The position numbers and the translations under genes are program-made. A stretch of 40,806 bases of DNA, from assembly GCA_024695605.1 (NCBI GenBank), contig JAILHW010000155.1, forward strand, positions 1 to 40,806. The letters are read 5' to 3'. How positions within the stretch are numbered: the stretch's first letter is position 1; the number at the start of each line of letters is the position of its first letter. The notes under the pieces are model-generated. The model saw only the letters and a program-made list of their open reading frames with translations. It made no database searches and had not been told where the DNA came from. Positions 1-7,968 of this stretch are shown piece after piece. This DNA is from Lachnospiraceae bacterium (lineage in GTDB: Bacteria; Bacillota; Clostridia; Lachnospirales; Lachnospiraceae).

Positions 1-79
1 GTATCTTACGTGCGAGCACGACGATTCGGGCTGATGCCCCATATCGACTGTGAATAGTAACACTGCAAAACATCAAATT

Positions 80-120
80 GTGCTCGAGCACTTGAATTGT
101 TCAGGTAAATGTGAGATAAT
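80..120 (+). promoter_or_regulatory. Candidate promoter with upstream dyad
   Basis: A TTGAAT box (92-97) and GATAAT box (115-120) lie 17 nt apart, ahead of the membrane-protein gene at 213. A perfect 12-bp palindrome GTGCTCGAGCAC (80-91) abuts the -35 box and could be an operator. The first 79 bases show only a short GGGC/GCCC hairpin and no gene I can support. Prediction from motifs only. Confidence 0.45.
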
Positions 121-212
121 AGAGCTGTATTTTGGGGTAAAGAGAGATAATTCAATATCGGATATGGTTTGTTCGCAACAGTTGTTTGTCTTATCTTTTT
201 TAGGGGGACGCT

Positions 213-689
213 ATGAAAGATACCGCAAAAAGACCAATGCAAGCTCAGACACACGTGGGAGGATATCATGGGGATCTGATGAAGAAGCATGAATTCTTCG
301 CCCATAAGATGCACAAAAAGCAGCTTTTGCATCTGCATTTATCCTGTACGGTGTTTTATTTCATCGTACTGATGTCGGTGTTTCTGCCCGGCCATATCAC
401 CAATATGTTCACCTACCTTCTGGGGGTGGGGAAGTTTTTGAATATGTTCCCCAATGTCTGGATCGATTATCTGTTGGTTATACTCTTTGCAGCCTTTATA
501 CAGGTCAGCAAGAGCCGGATCGCCAGCGTAATGCTCTTTGCCTATACCGGTGTGGATTGTCTGTATAAGTATTACAGCTTCCACAGGATCGAGGGCGTAT
601 GGCCGCTGCTGGTAGCAGGCTATCTGGTTACCCTGACCTTTGAGATGAACAAGGCATGGCAGCAGTACCAGAATACGGGAATCGTTTAA
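213..689 (+). CDS. Small predicted membrane protein, unknown function
   Basis: 158 residues starting at an ATG six bases after AGGGGG, a good ribosome binding site. The first 45 residues are hydrophilic and His/Lys-rich; the rest holds three to four hydrophobic segments (roughly 48-68, 85-98, 102-118 and 131-146), so it is probably an integral membrane protein with a cytoplasmic N-terminus. I do not recognise a family. It stands alone between its own promoter candidate and a strong bidirectional terminator shared with the convergent ferredoxin gene. The reverse-strand ORFs over it (6-338, 339-833) look like shadows because they lack ribosome binding sites. Confidence 0.6.
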   Translation: MKDTAKRPMQAQTHVGGYHGDLMKKHEFFAHKMHKKQLLHLHLSCTVFYFIVLMSVFLPGHITNMFTYLLGVGKFLNMFPNVWIDYLLVILFAAFIQVSKSRIASVMLFAYTGVDCLYKYYSFHRIEGVWPLLVAGYLVTLTFEMNKAWQQYQNTGIV

Positions 690-701
690 AAAGCGCAATA
701 T

Positions 702-735
702 AAAAACGGATGGGAGATCTCCCATCCGTTTTTCT
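702..735. terminator. Bidirectional intrinsic terminator
   Basis: Perfect palindrome whose arms are AAAAACGGATGGGAGA and its complement, with A- and T-tracts at the ends, so it can stop transcription of both the membrane-protein gene (+) and the ferredoxin gene (-). Confidence 0.9.
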
Positions 736-753
736 TTGCTGTTTTGACGACTT

Positions 754-924
754 TTATGCCTCAGAGATAGCGCCAACCGGGCATCCGCCTTCGCAAGCAC
801 CGCAATCGATGCAGGCAGCCTCGTCGATCTCAAACTTGCCGTCTCCCATGCTGATCGCTCCTACGGGGCAGGTGCTCTCGCAGGCACCGCATGCTACGCA
901 AGCATCACTGATCACTCTTGCCAT
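754..924 (-). CDS. 2[4Fe-4S] ferredoxin, clostridial type
   Basis: 56 residues. Two CxxCxxCxxxCP motifs (C9/12/15/19 and C38/41/44/48) bind two [4Fe-4S] clusters, the standard low-potential electron carrier used by pyruvate:ferredoxin oxidoreductase, hydrogenases and Rnf/Nfn-type complexes. The longer ORF to 957 is not used: AGGAGG lies about eight bases upstream of the ATG at 924, giving the usual clostridial length. It is monocistronic and expected to be cytoplasmic and highly expressed. The family assignment is secure; the specific partner enzyme cannot be told from the window. Confidence 0.95.
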   Translation of the reverse strand: MARVISDACVACGACESTCPVGAISMGDGKFEIDEAACIDCGACEGGCPVGAISEA

Positions 925-995
925 TTTCCTATACCTCCTGTTTTCATTTATACTCATTGAAGCTGTAAGCTGGGTTTGCCCTAACTTACTTTAAT

Positions 996-1023
996 AGTGT
1001 AACACATTTACGGGGAAACACAA
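996..1023 (-). promoter_or_regulatory. Candidate ferredoxin promoter
   Basis: On the minus strand TTGTGT (1018-1023) and TACACT (996-1001) are 16 nt apart. The -35 box lies inside the arm of the hairpin at 1013-1040. The -10 box is a poor match, so confidence is low. Confidence 0.35.
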
Positions 1024-1050
1024 GGAAATTTGTGTTTCCCTTTTATTTTT
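1013..1050 (+). terminator. Terminator-like hairpin in plus orientation
   Basis: An 11-bp perfect stem GGGAAACACAA/TTGTGTTTCCC with a 6-nt loop is followed by TTTTATTTTT on the plus strand. Both flanking genes (1016-residue orphan and ferredoxin) are on the minus strand, where the hairpin has no T-tract. It therefore reads as a terminator against plus-strand antisense transcription, or as an mRNA structure between the two minus-strand genes. Confidence 0.6.
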
Positions 1051-1102
1051 CGGGTAGATTTGCTAAAATGTTTAGTTGATGAGAGCAATAAATGATCGTT
1101 TT

Positions 1103-4100
1103 TTACTTGTTCATTTTGATCTCGTTTTTGATCTCTTTGTGATTGTCGTTTTGCAGATCGTTATTTCCGTTGTTCTTGTGCTCCAGCTTATTCTGTGCGG
1201 CTTTCAGGCCTTCTTTATGGAAGTCCTCGGCAAGAGACGAAAAGGAGCGATAACCGATGGCAAAGTCCCTCAGGACAGACTGCTTAAGGACAGGAGGAAG
1301 GCATTTTTTGAATTCCTCGGACTGGCTGATGGTTTTGATCTGTTCCCTGTAGCCTTCTTTGTTCTGGGGGCGAAGTGCATTATAGGTTTTACTGTGATTA
1401 CTGTTCAGCAGTTCATCCAGCGAAATGGCAGCCAGGGCTTCCCGTGCCTTCTGCTGCTCCTGAGGGCTTAAGGCGGAGGGCTCCTTGAAGCTTAATTCGT
1501 TTAAGACCTTCACAGCCTCCATAGCTCCCTGGGCACTGTTTTTCTGCAGCTGGTTTTCTCCGTTTTCGATGCTGGATTTGAAACGCTGGTTTAAGAGTTT
1601 GGCTTGACTGTTTGCAGCCTGCTGCCAATTATAGCGTTTGTCCTCGGCTTTCAGAAGAGCCTCCATTCGTTCCAGAACCTCTTCGTTTTTCTTCATGGCG
1701 CTGATCCTGCGTTTGGATTTTTCATCGGCATTCTCGCCCATCTTGTTCTGGCGTTGTTTTCTCTTATAGTAATCGCCTATGGATCCTTTTGCCGCAGCGA
1801 TCTTTGCCTGAAGATCCCGGATCGCCGCCCTGTTTTGATCAAGGTCGTTATCATCCCTGTTTTTCAGGAAACCGGTGTATGCCTTGGAAAGGGATTCCAG
1901 ATCCTTCTGGGCTTTGGAATACTCACCGCTTCCCAGATGAACATTTCTGGTGGCCTCGTCTGCAAGACGGATACAGGAACTAAGATCATTATCAATACTC
2001 CGTGCCTCTTCCTGTTGCAAGATCTCCGGTGCATAGTCTTTCAAAAAGGCATCCCGGGTAGCTTTCATATATTCTTTTTGTTCGGGCTTTGCGTCCTCGG
2101 GAAGAGCAAGATAGAGGGAAGCCAGTTTATTGGCCATCATATTGTATCCTTCGGTGCCCATATCCTCGGGATGATTCATAAGCACCTGCAGATAGGTTTT
2201 CTGTACGGCTACCAGCGCCAGCGGGGTCACCTTTTCCTTTTTCCGGCTTGCTGTTTTGATGACATAGTCCGAACGTTCTATGATGTTCAGATAGTCGGGC
2301 TTATGGTTTTTGATGTAAGCGGCGCCGTCCAGGGAAGGGCCGATCTCTCTTCCGTACATATCAAGCTGGGGAAGGCCGGCGATCATGGCATTTAAGTTAC
2401 GATCCTCATCCTTTACCACCAGCAGGTTTCGGATAGTATCCTCCCACATGATCAGATCTTCGTGTGTGCGGCCTACATATTCCAGGGGGTGAAGCCGGCC
2501 GATTTCGTTTAGCATCATACTGGTGGATACGTGGTTGGCGATGGTCTGTGCCATGGCAAGATTATCCGCCTGCAAAGTCGGATCCGCTTCCAGTACGCTG
2601 GGGCCCACAATGGCTCTGGCAAAGCCGTAGATGGGGCCGTGCAAACGAAGCTCATCTGCTTTTCTTCTCATTTCTCCTTCGGCAAAAAACAGATCCACGC
2701 TGTCCTTGAAATTCAGATTCCTGGTAACCTCCGTGAAGGTGTAGGGTTTCATATTTTCCATGGTGGAGGTGATCACGGAACCGGTGGGATTCTTCAGATA
2801 GTCCTCTACCTCAATATTATTTAATTCCAGATTACGATAGATCAAAAATACCGCGTTGATCTGGGAGGTAGTCCGAAACTTTGTGGTCATATCCGTGGGG
2901 ATATCGGAGTTGCGAATGGAATCCATGTTACCGGGATAGAGTTTTTCATCCTTGCTGAAATATTTCTCGGCAATTTGGTGAAGCTGCTGCATATCCTCGT
3001 AGGTCTTTTTATACTCTCTGCCGGCAGCCAGGATCTGATCGGCATTGCCGCTCTCCATGGCTGCTTCCATGGCCTTTTGTTTTTTAATGAGCTTTCTGTA
3101 GGCATATTCCTTATTCAGGTCTTCACCGGTGCCAAGGCCGTCCGCCTTCATGTTCATTTCCTTCATCTTATTAAGCATCAGACGAAGGCCCTCTTTTGTC
3201 TGATCACTCAGGGTGATCTTCTTTTGAAACAGGGTTTCCAGCGTTTTTTCCTTGCCCTTGTTTATGACTACGTAATCATTGCGGAGGTTATGGTGCTGAT
3301 GAGAGAAGTTTACAAGCTCACCATTCATAAACTTATCCATATGCCCTTCCGTGACAGCTGTGGAGGCAGCGTTTTCCACGTCCATATGGTCCTGTTCCTG
3401 GGCCTTGCACTCATCTCTGGCATTGTCTTTAAGACCTGTGATGTGATCGCCCGCGAAGGTCAGAAGATCTTTATATTCTTCATCATCTTTGTACTTGTCG
3501 GGAGCGTTTTGGATGAGCTGCTGTGCCAAAGCCCGCTTGGGGTAAGTATATTGCTCGCTGATGTCCGTATCGATGATATCCTTGTAGGCTTCGACCTCAT
3601 CAGCGATCTGCGCTGCTGCCTCCGGGGGCATATTTGCCTCCAACTCTTCAAAATAGACAAGCGTCTCCTCGGCCTTTATGCTTTTCATGGCATAGGTGTG
3701 CATGGCAATGCACCAGATCTTGTCATAAACATCCGTGGGAAACTTTCCGGCGTTTTTCTGATCCGTTACATAATTTAAGACGGTATACTTATTTTTCAGG
3801 AAATCGGTTTTTTCCTGCTCTGACTTTAAGTTCTCCGGCAGAAGCTCAGGGTGCTCCTGAAGATGGCTTCTGAAAAGGTTGAAAAGGCTATTATCCAGAT
3901 GGGATCCGCTGGTAACTTCATTCATCCTTTCTTCGCCGATGGCTTTTTTCAGGGCATCCTCCATCTGCTGCCGGGAAAAGGGATAGTTTTGCACACGGGT
4001 TTCGATGAAATGCAGTTTTCTGCCAGCTTTTCGTTTGGCTTTCAGCTGATCCAGATACTCTTTGGTCTGTGTGACCTTATCCGGCATTGCCTTTTTCTCC

Positions 4101-4153
4101 AGTGCAGTTATATTATCTTTGCACTGTTTATAAAGATCGGTTAATCGTCCCAT
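1103..4153 (-). CDS. Large orphan soluble protein, 1016 residues
   Basis: I do not recognise any domain. The protein is hydrophilic and Lys/Glu/Gln-rich, looks almost entirely helical, and has no signal peptide, membrane segment or cell-wall anchor, so it is probably cytoplasmic or exported by a non-Sec route. Coiled-coil-like heptad stretches occur around residues 360-410 and in the last 300 residues; the C-terminus is a low-complexity Asn/Lys/Glu tail. The start is the ATG at 4153, preceded by AAAGGAGAG at good spacing; the ORF track's upstream Met overlaps that site and is rejected. It is divergent from pflA. The reading frame is continuous for 3 kb, which supports a real gene. Could be a structural, scaffold or effector-like protein; no function is claimed. 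Confidence 0.85.
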   Translation of the reverse strand: MGRLTDLYKQCKDNITALEKKAMPDKVTQTKEYLDQLKAKRKAGRKLHFIETRVQNYPFSRQQMEDALKKAIGEERMNEVTSGSHLDNSLFNLFRSHLQEHPELLPENLKSEQEKTDFLKNKYTVLNYVTDQKNAGKFPTDVYDKIWCIAMHTYAMKSIKAEETLVYFEELEANMPPEAAAQIADEVEAYKDIIDTDISEQYTYPKRALAQQLIQNAPDKYKDDEEYKDLLTFAGDHITGLKDNARDECKAQEQDHMDVENAASTAVTEGHMDKFMNGELVNFSHQHHNLRNDYVVINKGKEKTLETLFQKKITLSDQTKEGLRLMLNKMKEMNMKADGLGTGEDLNKEYAYRKLIKKQKAMEAAMESGNADQILAAGREYKKTYEDMQQLHQIAEKYFSKDEKLYPGNMDSIRNSDIPTDMTTKFRTTSQINAVFLIYRNLELNNIEVEDYLKNPTGSVITSTMENMKPYTFTEVTRNLNFKDSVDLFFAEGEMRRKADELRLHGPIYGFARAIVGPSVLEADPTLQADNLAMAQTIANHVSTSMMLNEIGRLHPLEYVGRTHEDLIMWEDTIRNLLVVKDEDRNLNAMIAGLPQLDMYGREIGPSLDGAAYIKNHKPDYLNIIERSDYVIKTASRKKEKVTPLALVAVQKTYLQVLMNHPEDMGTEGYNMMANKLASLYLALPEDAKPEQKEYMKATRDAFLKDYAPEILQQEEARSIDNDLSSCIRLADEATRNVHLGSGEYSKAQKDLESLSKAYTGFLKNRDDNDLDQNRAAIRDLQAKIAAAKGSIGDYYKRKQRQNKMGENADEKSKRRISAMKKNEEVLERMEALLKAEDKRYNWQQAANSQAKLLNQRFKSSIENGENQLQKNSAQGAMEAVKVLNELSFKEPSALSPQEQQKAREALAAISLDELLNSNHSKTYNALRPQNKEGYREQIKTISQSEEFKKCLPPVLKQSVLRDFAIGYRSFSSLAEDFHKEGLKAAQNKLEHKNNGNNDLQNDNHKEIKNEIKMNK

Positions 4154-4239
4154 GGTTTTCTCTCCTTTGTATATCAATCTGAAATGATTTTTTTCGTTAC
4201 ATCTATCATACAGGAAAATAGGAAAAATGGTTGCATAAA

Positions 4240-4279
4240 TTGTAAGAAATCGGAAAAAATGCTATGATAGTACTATCAT
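4240..4279 (+). promoter_or_regulatory. pflA promoter with palindromic operator candidate
   Basis: TTGTAA (4240-4245) and TATGAT (4263-4268) are exactly 17 nt apart. A perfect 16-bp palindrome ATGATAGTACTATCAT (4264-4279) overlaps the -10 box and the expected start of transcription, a position typical for repressor binding. Confidence 0.6.
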
Positions 4280-4300
4280 CAAAAAAAGCGAGGTATGCGT

Positions 4301-5080
4301 ATGAACGGAAGGATCCATTCTTTGGAAAGCTTTGGAACCGTGGACGGACCCGGTACCAGATTTGTGGTCTTTGTGCAGGGATGTCCCATGCGGTGTGCGT
4401 ACTGTCATAATCCGGACACCTGGCCCATGAACGGCGGGGAGGAGATGAGCCCGGAATACATCATAGAACAGTATGAGCGCAATGAGCCCTTTTACAGAAA
4501 TGGAGGCGGGATCACGGTGACCGGTGGAGAGCCGCTGATGCAGCCGGATTTTCTCATCGACCTGTTTACACTGGCCAAGGAAAAAAATATCCATACCTGT
4601 ATCGATACTTCGGGGATCGCTTATTCCCCTGACAATGCTTTTATCAAGGAGAAGCTTGACCGTCTGATGCCCCTGACGGATCTGGTGATGCTGGATATCA
4701 AGCATATCGATCCCGAAAAGCATTTGTGGCTGACAGAGCAGAAGAACGATGGTATCCTGGCCTTTTGCTCTTATCTGAATGAAAAGAAGGTGGATATGTG
4801 GATCCGCCACGTTGTCGTACCGGGTATCACGGATGATGACAAGTACCTGTATGATCTGGGATATTTCATCGGACAGTTTACGAATCTCAAGGCCCTGGAT
4901 GTGCTCCCGTATCATGATATGGCAAAGCCCAAGTATGAAAAGCTGGGCATGGAGTACAAGCTCAAGGATACGCCGCCTATGGACAAGAAAAAGCTGGTGG
5001 AGAAAAAGCAGGTCATCCTGAATGGGATCAAAAAGCGAAGAGCCGAGATGCCCGATGTATTTCCTCCAAAGCAGTCATGA
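4301..5080 (+). CDS. pflA: Pyruvate formate-lyase activating enzyme
   Basis: Radical-SAM activase that abstracts a hydrogen from the conserved glycine of PFL to make the catalytic glycyl radical; SAM and reduced flavodoxin or ferredoxin are needed. 259 residues from the ATG at 4301, the usual length. The CX3CX2C cluster motif is C28/C32/C35 (CPMRCAYC), and the GGE motif appears as VTGGEPLMQP. The ORF track starts two codons earlier at 4295, but GCGAGGT is too close to that Met and well placed for 4301. The gene converges on the split PFL operon and shares a terminator with it, so activase and substrate are co-located but separately transcribed. A palindrome over its promoter suggests regulated expression. 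Confidence 0.95.
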   Translation: MNGRIHSLESFGTVDGPGTRFVVFVQGCPMRCAYCHNPDTWPMNGGEEMSPEYIIEQYERNEPFYRNGGGITVTGGEPLMQPDFLIDLFTLAKEKNIHTCIDTSGIAYSPDNAFIKEKLDRLMPLTDLVMLDIKHIDPEKHLWLTEQKNDGILAFCSYLNEKKVDMWIRHVVVPGITDDDKYLYDLGYFIGQFTNLKALDVLPYHDMAKPKYEKLGMEYKLKDTPPMDKKKLVEKKQVILNGIKKRRAEMPDVFPPKQS

Positions 5081-5086
5081 TGATAA

Positions 5087-5121
5087 AAAAATCCCCTGTT
5101 CGCAAGGAACAGGGGATTTTT
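5087..5121. terminator. Bidirectional terminator between pflA and the PFL operon
   Basis: A 15-bp stem AAAAATCCCCTGTTC and its complement around a 5-nt loop, with A/T tracts on both sides. It ends pflA (+) and the three-gene PFL operon (-). Confidence 0.92.
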
Positions 5122-5141
5122 ATTGCCTGATCGGCTATTTC

Positions 5142-5384
5142 TTACAGTGACTCATGGAACGTACGGGAAATAACGTCGTTCTGCTGCTCCTGTGTAAGCT
5201 TTACAAAGTTAACTGCATAGCCGGATACACGGATGGTCAGCTGGGGATAGTTCTCAGGATGCTTCTGAGCGTCCAGAAGAGTCTCCCTGTTGAGTACGTT
5301 TACGTTTAAGTGATGGCCGCCCTTGGTTGCATAGCCATCCAGAAGATTTACCAGGTTTGTTACCTGAGCTGCATTTTCTGCCAT
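5142..5384 (-). CDS. Stand-alone glycyl-radical domain of split PFL (GrcA/YfiD-like)
   Basis: 80 residues that match the last part of normal PFL from the LLDGY segment to the C-terminus. The radical-bearing loop RVSGYAV is intact with the radical glycine at residue 55, and the flanking [10 protein letters not shown] and YPQLTIRV segments are as in full-length PFL. Its own AGGAGG lies eight bases upstream of the ATG at 5384, so it is an independently translated protein. In gammaproteobacteria YfiD/GrcA is a spare radical domain that rescues oxygen-cleaved PFL. Here the upstream core gene lacks this domain, so the small protein should be an obligate subunit rather than a spare part. It is last in the operon, 19 nt after the 67-residue gene. 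The family is certain; the two-subunit behaviour is inference. Confidence 0.92.
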   Translation of the reverse strand: MAENAAQVTNLVNLLDGYATKGGHHLNVNVLNRETLLDAQKHPENYPQLTIRVSGYAVNFVKLTQEQQNDVISRTFHESL

Positions 5385-5403
5385 TTTTCTTTCCTCCTGT
5401 TTT

Positions 5404-5607
5404 TTATTCTTGTCCGTCCAGTCCCTCGTGGAGGGTAGGAACGCTGCAGGCAAGCGGATTGGTCGAGCAATCAACACATCCCATGGTCTCTACGTTTTTA
5501 GAGCCCGCAAGAGTCTCGTCCACATCTACGTTTACGTGGCCGACGCCTTTTTCCATCCCGCCGTCAAGCTGTCTGATCAGATCGTCGATCATTTGGTTTT
5601 CATTCAT
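5404..5607 (-). CDS. Small Cys-containing protein resembling half a glycyl-radical domain
   Basis: 67 residues, no family I can name. The first 35 residues align by eye with the start of the neighbouring glycyl-radical protein: both begin M-x-E-N, then LDG, KG, H, NV-V and ETL in register ([20 protein letters not shown] against [16 protein letters not shown]...ETL). The RVSGYAV radical loop is absent; instead the tail carries C44, C47 and C54 (GCVDC, ACS), a possible metal or redox site. An AGGA site lies seven bases before the ATG. It sits between the PFL core and the radical subunit, 19 nt before the latter, so it is very likely co-transcribed. It may be an assembly, protection or redox-sensing partner of PFL, or a decayed paralogue. 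Function unknown. Confidence 0.7.
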   Translation of the reverse strand: MNENQMIDDLIRQLDGGMEKGVGHVNVDVDETLAGSKNVETMGCVDCSTNPLACSVPTLHEGLDGQE

Positions 5608-5649
5608 GCACTTGTCCTGCCTTTTCGATGAAATACATGTTTCAAACTC

Positions 5650-5695
5650 GTAAACCCGTGCTTTGCACTTACTGTCTGCTTCGCAGACGGTTTAC
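5650..5695 (-). other. Predicted three-way-junction RNA structure in PFL operon gap
   Basis: An outer 7-bp stem (GTAAACC 5650-5656 with GGTTTAC 5689-5695) encloses two perfect small hairpins, GTGC-TTT-GCAC (5658-5668) and GTCTGC-TTC-GCAGAC (5674-5688). On the minus-strand transcript this lies between the PFL core and the 67-residue gene. No T-tract follows, so it is not a simple terminator; an mRNA processing or stability element, or a dispersed palindromic repeat, is possible. Confidence 0.6.
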
Positions 5696-5708
5696 TCGTG
5701 ATGCCGCC

Positions 5709-5747
5709 GGAAAACCAAATGCTCATTTCATTCGCACTTGGTTTTCC
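5709..5747 (-). other. Long hairpin just after the PFL core gene
   Basis: A 14-bp stem (GGAAAACCAAATGC with GCACTTGGTTTTCC, one G-U pair) and an 11-nt loop begin 13 nt past the PFL core stop codon. There is no T-tract. Such a hairpin would protect the 3' end of the core message if the operon transcript is cut between genes. Confidence 0.65.
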
Positions 5748-5760
5748 ATTGCTGCGGTTC

Positions 5761-7803
5761 TTATTTGCTAAGATCCAGTTCGATGTCGCCTGCGAATACC
5801 TGATCCTCTTTACCAAGAGCATTCGGGATGATAGAGAAGGTATTGGAGATACCATCCTGTGCATACTCGAACGGAAGCTTGGATACGGAAGAAAGGGATG
5901 CAACTGCACCGTGGGTATCACGACCGTGCATCGGGTTAGCACCGGGTGCGAAAGGCTGGCCTTTCTTACGTCCGTCAGGAGTGTTACCGGTTGCCTTACC
6001 GTAGGTTACGTTAGAGGTAATGGTCAGAACGGACATGGTGGTGAAGCCGTTTCTGTAGGTATGATGACGACGAAGCATGGTCATGAAGGTCTCTACCAGG
6101 TCATGAGCCATCTTGTCTACTCTGTCATCGTCATTACCGTATTTCGGGAACTCGCCTTCGGTCTTGAAGTCAACAATGATGCCGTCCTCATCACGGATCG
6201 GGGTAACCTTCGCATACTTGATAGCGGACAGGGAGTCAGCTACTACGGAAAGTCCTGCGATACCCGTTGCGAAGTAACGAAGTACGTCTCTGTCATGAAG
6301 AGCCATCTGAGCTCTCTCATAGCAGTACTTGTCATGCATGTAGTGGATGATGTTCAGGGTATTTACATAAACATCTGCAAGCCATTCCATCATATCGGTG
6401 AACTTGGAGTATACATCATCATAATCCAGAGGGCCGTCACCTTCTACAGGACGATACTTGGGACCAACCTGTTTCTTGGTAACCTCATCGATACCACCGT
6501 TCAAAGCGTACAGCAGGCACTTAGCAAGGTTTGCACGAGCGCCGAAGAACTGCATCTGCTTACCGATTACCATGGAGGATACGCAGCATGCGATACCATA
6601 GTCATCACCGTGGGTCACTCTCATCAGATCATCGTTCTCATACTGGATGGAAGAGGTCTTGATGGACATCTTAGCGCAGAAACGCTTCCAGTTCTCAGGA
6701 AGTCTGGTGGACCAAAGAACAGTCAGGTTCGGCTCGGGAGCGGGACCTAAGTTGTTCAGAGTGTTCAGATAACGGAAGCTGCTCTTGGTAACCATGTGAC
6801 GTCCGTCAACACCAACACCGCCGAGGGACTCGGTAACCCATACCGGATCGCCAGCGAAGATCTGGTTGTACTCGGGAGTACGAGCGAATTTTACGCAGCG
6901 CAGCTTCATGATGAAGTGATCTATGAACTCCTGAATCTGCTCCTCGGTAAAGGTACCGTTCTTCAGATCTCTCTCTGCATAGCAGTCGATGAAGGTAGAG
7001 GTACGTCCAAGGGACATAGCAGCACCATTCTGCTCCTTTACAGCGGAAAGGTATCCGAAGTAAGTAGCCTGGATAGCTTCCTGTACGTTCTTAGCAGGTC
7101 TGGAAATGTCGCAGCCGTAGGAAGCAGCCATTTCCTTCATCATCTTCAGAGCTATCATCTGCTCGGAAAGCTCCTCACGAAGACGGATCACATCATCGGT
7201 CATAACGCGGCCGGTGGAATCCTTCTGTGCCTGCTTATCCTCGATCAGTCTGTCGATACCGTAAAGAGCGATTCTTCTGTAGTCGCCGATGATACGGCCA
7301 CGGCCGTAAGCATCCGGAAGACCGGTGATAACATGAGAGGAGCGGCAAGCTCTCATCTCAGCATTGTAAGCATCAAAGCATCCTGCATTGTGAGTCTTGC
7401 GATGTACGGTGAAGAACTCGGAAATCTCAGGATCAACGGTATAACCATTGTCAGCGCAAGCCTTCTCTGCCATACGGATTCCGCCGTAAACCTGCATAGA
7501 GCGCTTGAAAGGCTTGTCAGTCTGGAAACCTACGATGGTCTCCTTGGATTTGTCAAGATAGCCGGGGCCATGGGATGTGATGGTGGAAACCACTTTGGTA
7601 TCCATATCAAGCACGCCGCCTGCTTCTCTCTCCTGCTTGGTCAGGTCCATAACCTGTGCCCAAAGGTCCTTGGTGTTCTGGGTGGGGCCGGAAAGGAAAG
7701 AATCGTCGCCGTCGTACGGAGTGTAGTTCTTCTGGATGAAGTCACGTACGTTGATCTCGTCTTCCCATTTACCGCCAGTAAAGCCGTTCCATTCTTCTCT
7801 CAT
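5761..7803 (-). CDS. pflB: Pyruvate formate-lyase catalytic core lacking the glycyl-radical domain
   Basis: Formate C-acetyltransferase: pyruvate + CoA to acetyl-CoA + formate, cytoplasmic, anaerobic. 680 residues against about 760 for E. coli PflB. The core is complete, with the tandem catalytic cysteines at C406-C407 (GIACCVSSM, equivalent to C418/C419) and the conserved [19 protein letters not shown] region. It then stops cleanly after [11 protein letters not shown] plus about ten residues, exactly where the normal protein continues into the radical domain. The missing piece is encoded 377 nt downstream as a separate gene; 680 + 80 is the normal total. The start at 7803 has AGGAGG at good spacing; the longer ORF to 7860 is rejected. 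There is a clean stop codon, and the next genes have their own ribosome binding sites, so this is not a simple frameshift. Activity must depend on the separate subunit or on another PFL elsewhere. Confidence 0.95.
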   Translation of the reverse strand: MREEWNGFTGGKWEDEINVRDFIQKNYTPYDGDDSFLSGPTQNTKDLWAQVMDLTKQEREAGGVLDMDTKVVSTITSHGPGYLDKSKETIVGFQTDKPFKRSMQVYGGIRMAEKACADNGYTVDPEISEFFTVHRKTHNAGCFDAYNAEMRACRSSHVITGLPDAYGRGRIIGDYRRIALYGIDRLIEDKQAQKDSTGRVMTDDVIRLREELSEQMIALKMMKEMAASYGCDISRPAKNVQEAIQATYFGYLSAVKEQNGAAMSLGRTSTFIDCYAERDLKNGTFTEEQIQEFIDHFIMKLRCVKFARTPEYNQIFAGDPVWVTESLGGVGVDGRHMVTKSSFRYLNTLNNLGPAPEPNLTVLWSTRLPENWKRFCAKMSIKTSSIQYENDDLMRVTHGDDYGIACCVSSMVIGKQMQFFGARANLAKCLLYALNGGIDEVTKKQVGPKYRPVEGDGPLDYDDVYSKFTDMMEWLADVYVNTLNIIHYMHDKYCYERAQMALHDRDVLRYFATGIAGLSVVADSLSAIKYAKVTPIRDEDGIIVDFKTEGEFPKYGNDDDRVDKMAHDLVETFMTMLRRHHTYRNGFTTMSVLTITSNVTYGKATGNTPDGRKKGQPFAPGANPMHGRDTHGAVASLSSVSKLPFEYAQDGISNTFSIIPNALGKEDQVFAGDIELDLSK

Positions 7804-7877
7804 TGGTAAATGCCTCCTATAAATGTATTTTTTTGCAGTGATCCCAAAGTCAGGAATCATTACTGTTCTAATTCAGA

Positions 7878-7907
7878 AGTATAATAGATTTGGAAAGACA
7901 AAGTCAA
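7878..7907 (-). promoter_or_regulatory. PFL operon promoter candidate
   Basis: Minus-strand TTGACT (7902-7907) and TATACT (7878-7883), 18 nt apart, about 70 nt before the start codon. The flanking stretch 7804-8129 holds no gene; it contains this promoter and the cre-like site below. Confidence 0.6.
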
Positions 7908-7954
7908 GGCGGGGAAATGTTCTTTTTTATATACATATTATAAGGAAAAGAGTG

Positions 7955-7968
7955 CGAAAACGGTTTCT
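7955..7968 (-). promoter_or_regulatory. cre-like (CcpA) site upstream of the PFL promoter
   Basis: CGAAAACGGTTTCT matches the catabolite-responsive element TGAAARCGYTTTCA closely in its dyad core. It lies about 50 nt upstream of the PFL -35 box, a spacing seen at CcpA-activated fermentation genes. Motif match only. Confidence 0.3.

Noticed and set aside
5142-7803. PFL split explained as a single frameshift or sequencing error
   Set aside because: The core has a clean stop, 377 nt separate it from the radical domain, an extra gene with its own ribosome binding site lies between, and no residues of PFL are missing or duplicated. A point error cannot produce this.
5698-7809. Two long plus-strand ORFs opposite the PFL core (5698-6750 and 6796-7809)
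   Set aside because: Antisense to a strongly conserved enzyme; no ribosome binding site.
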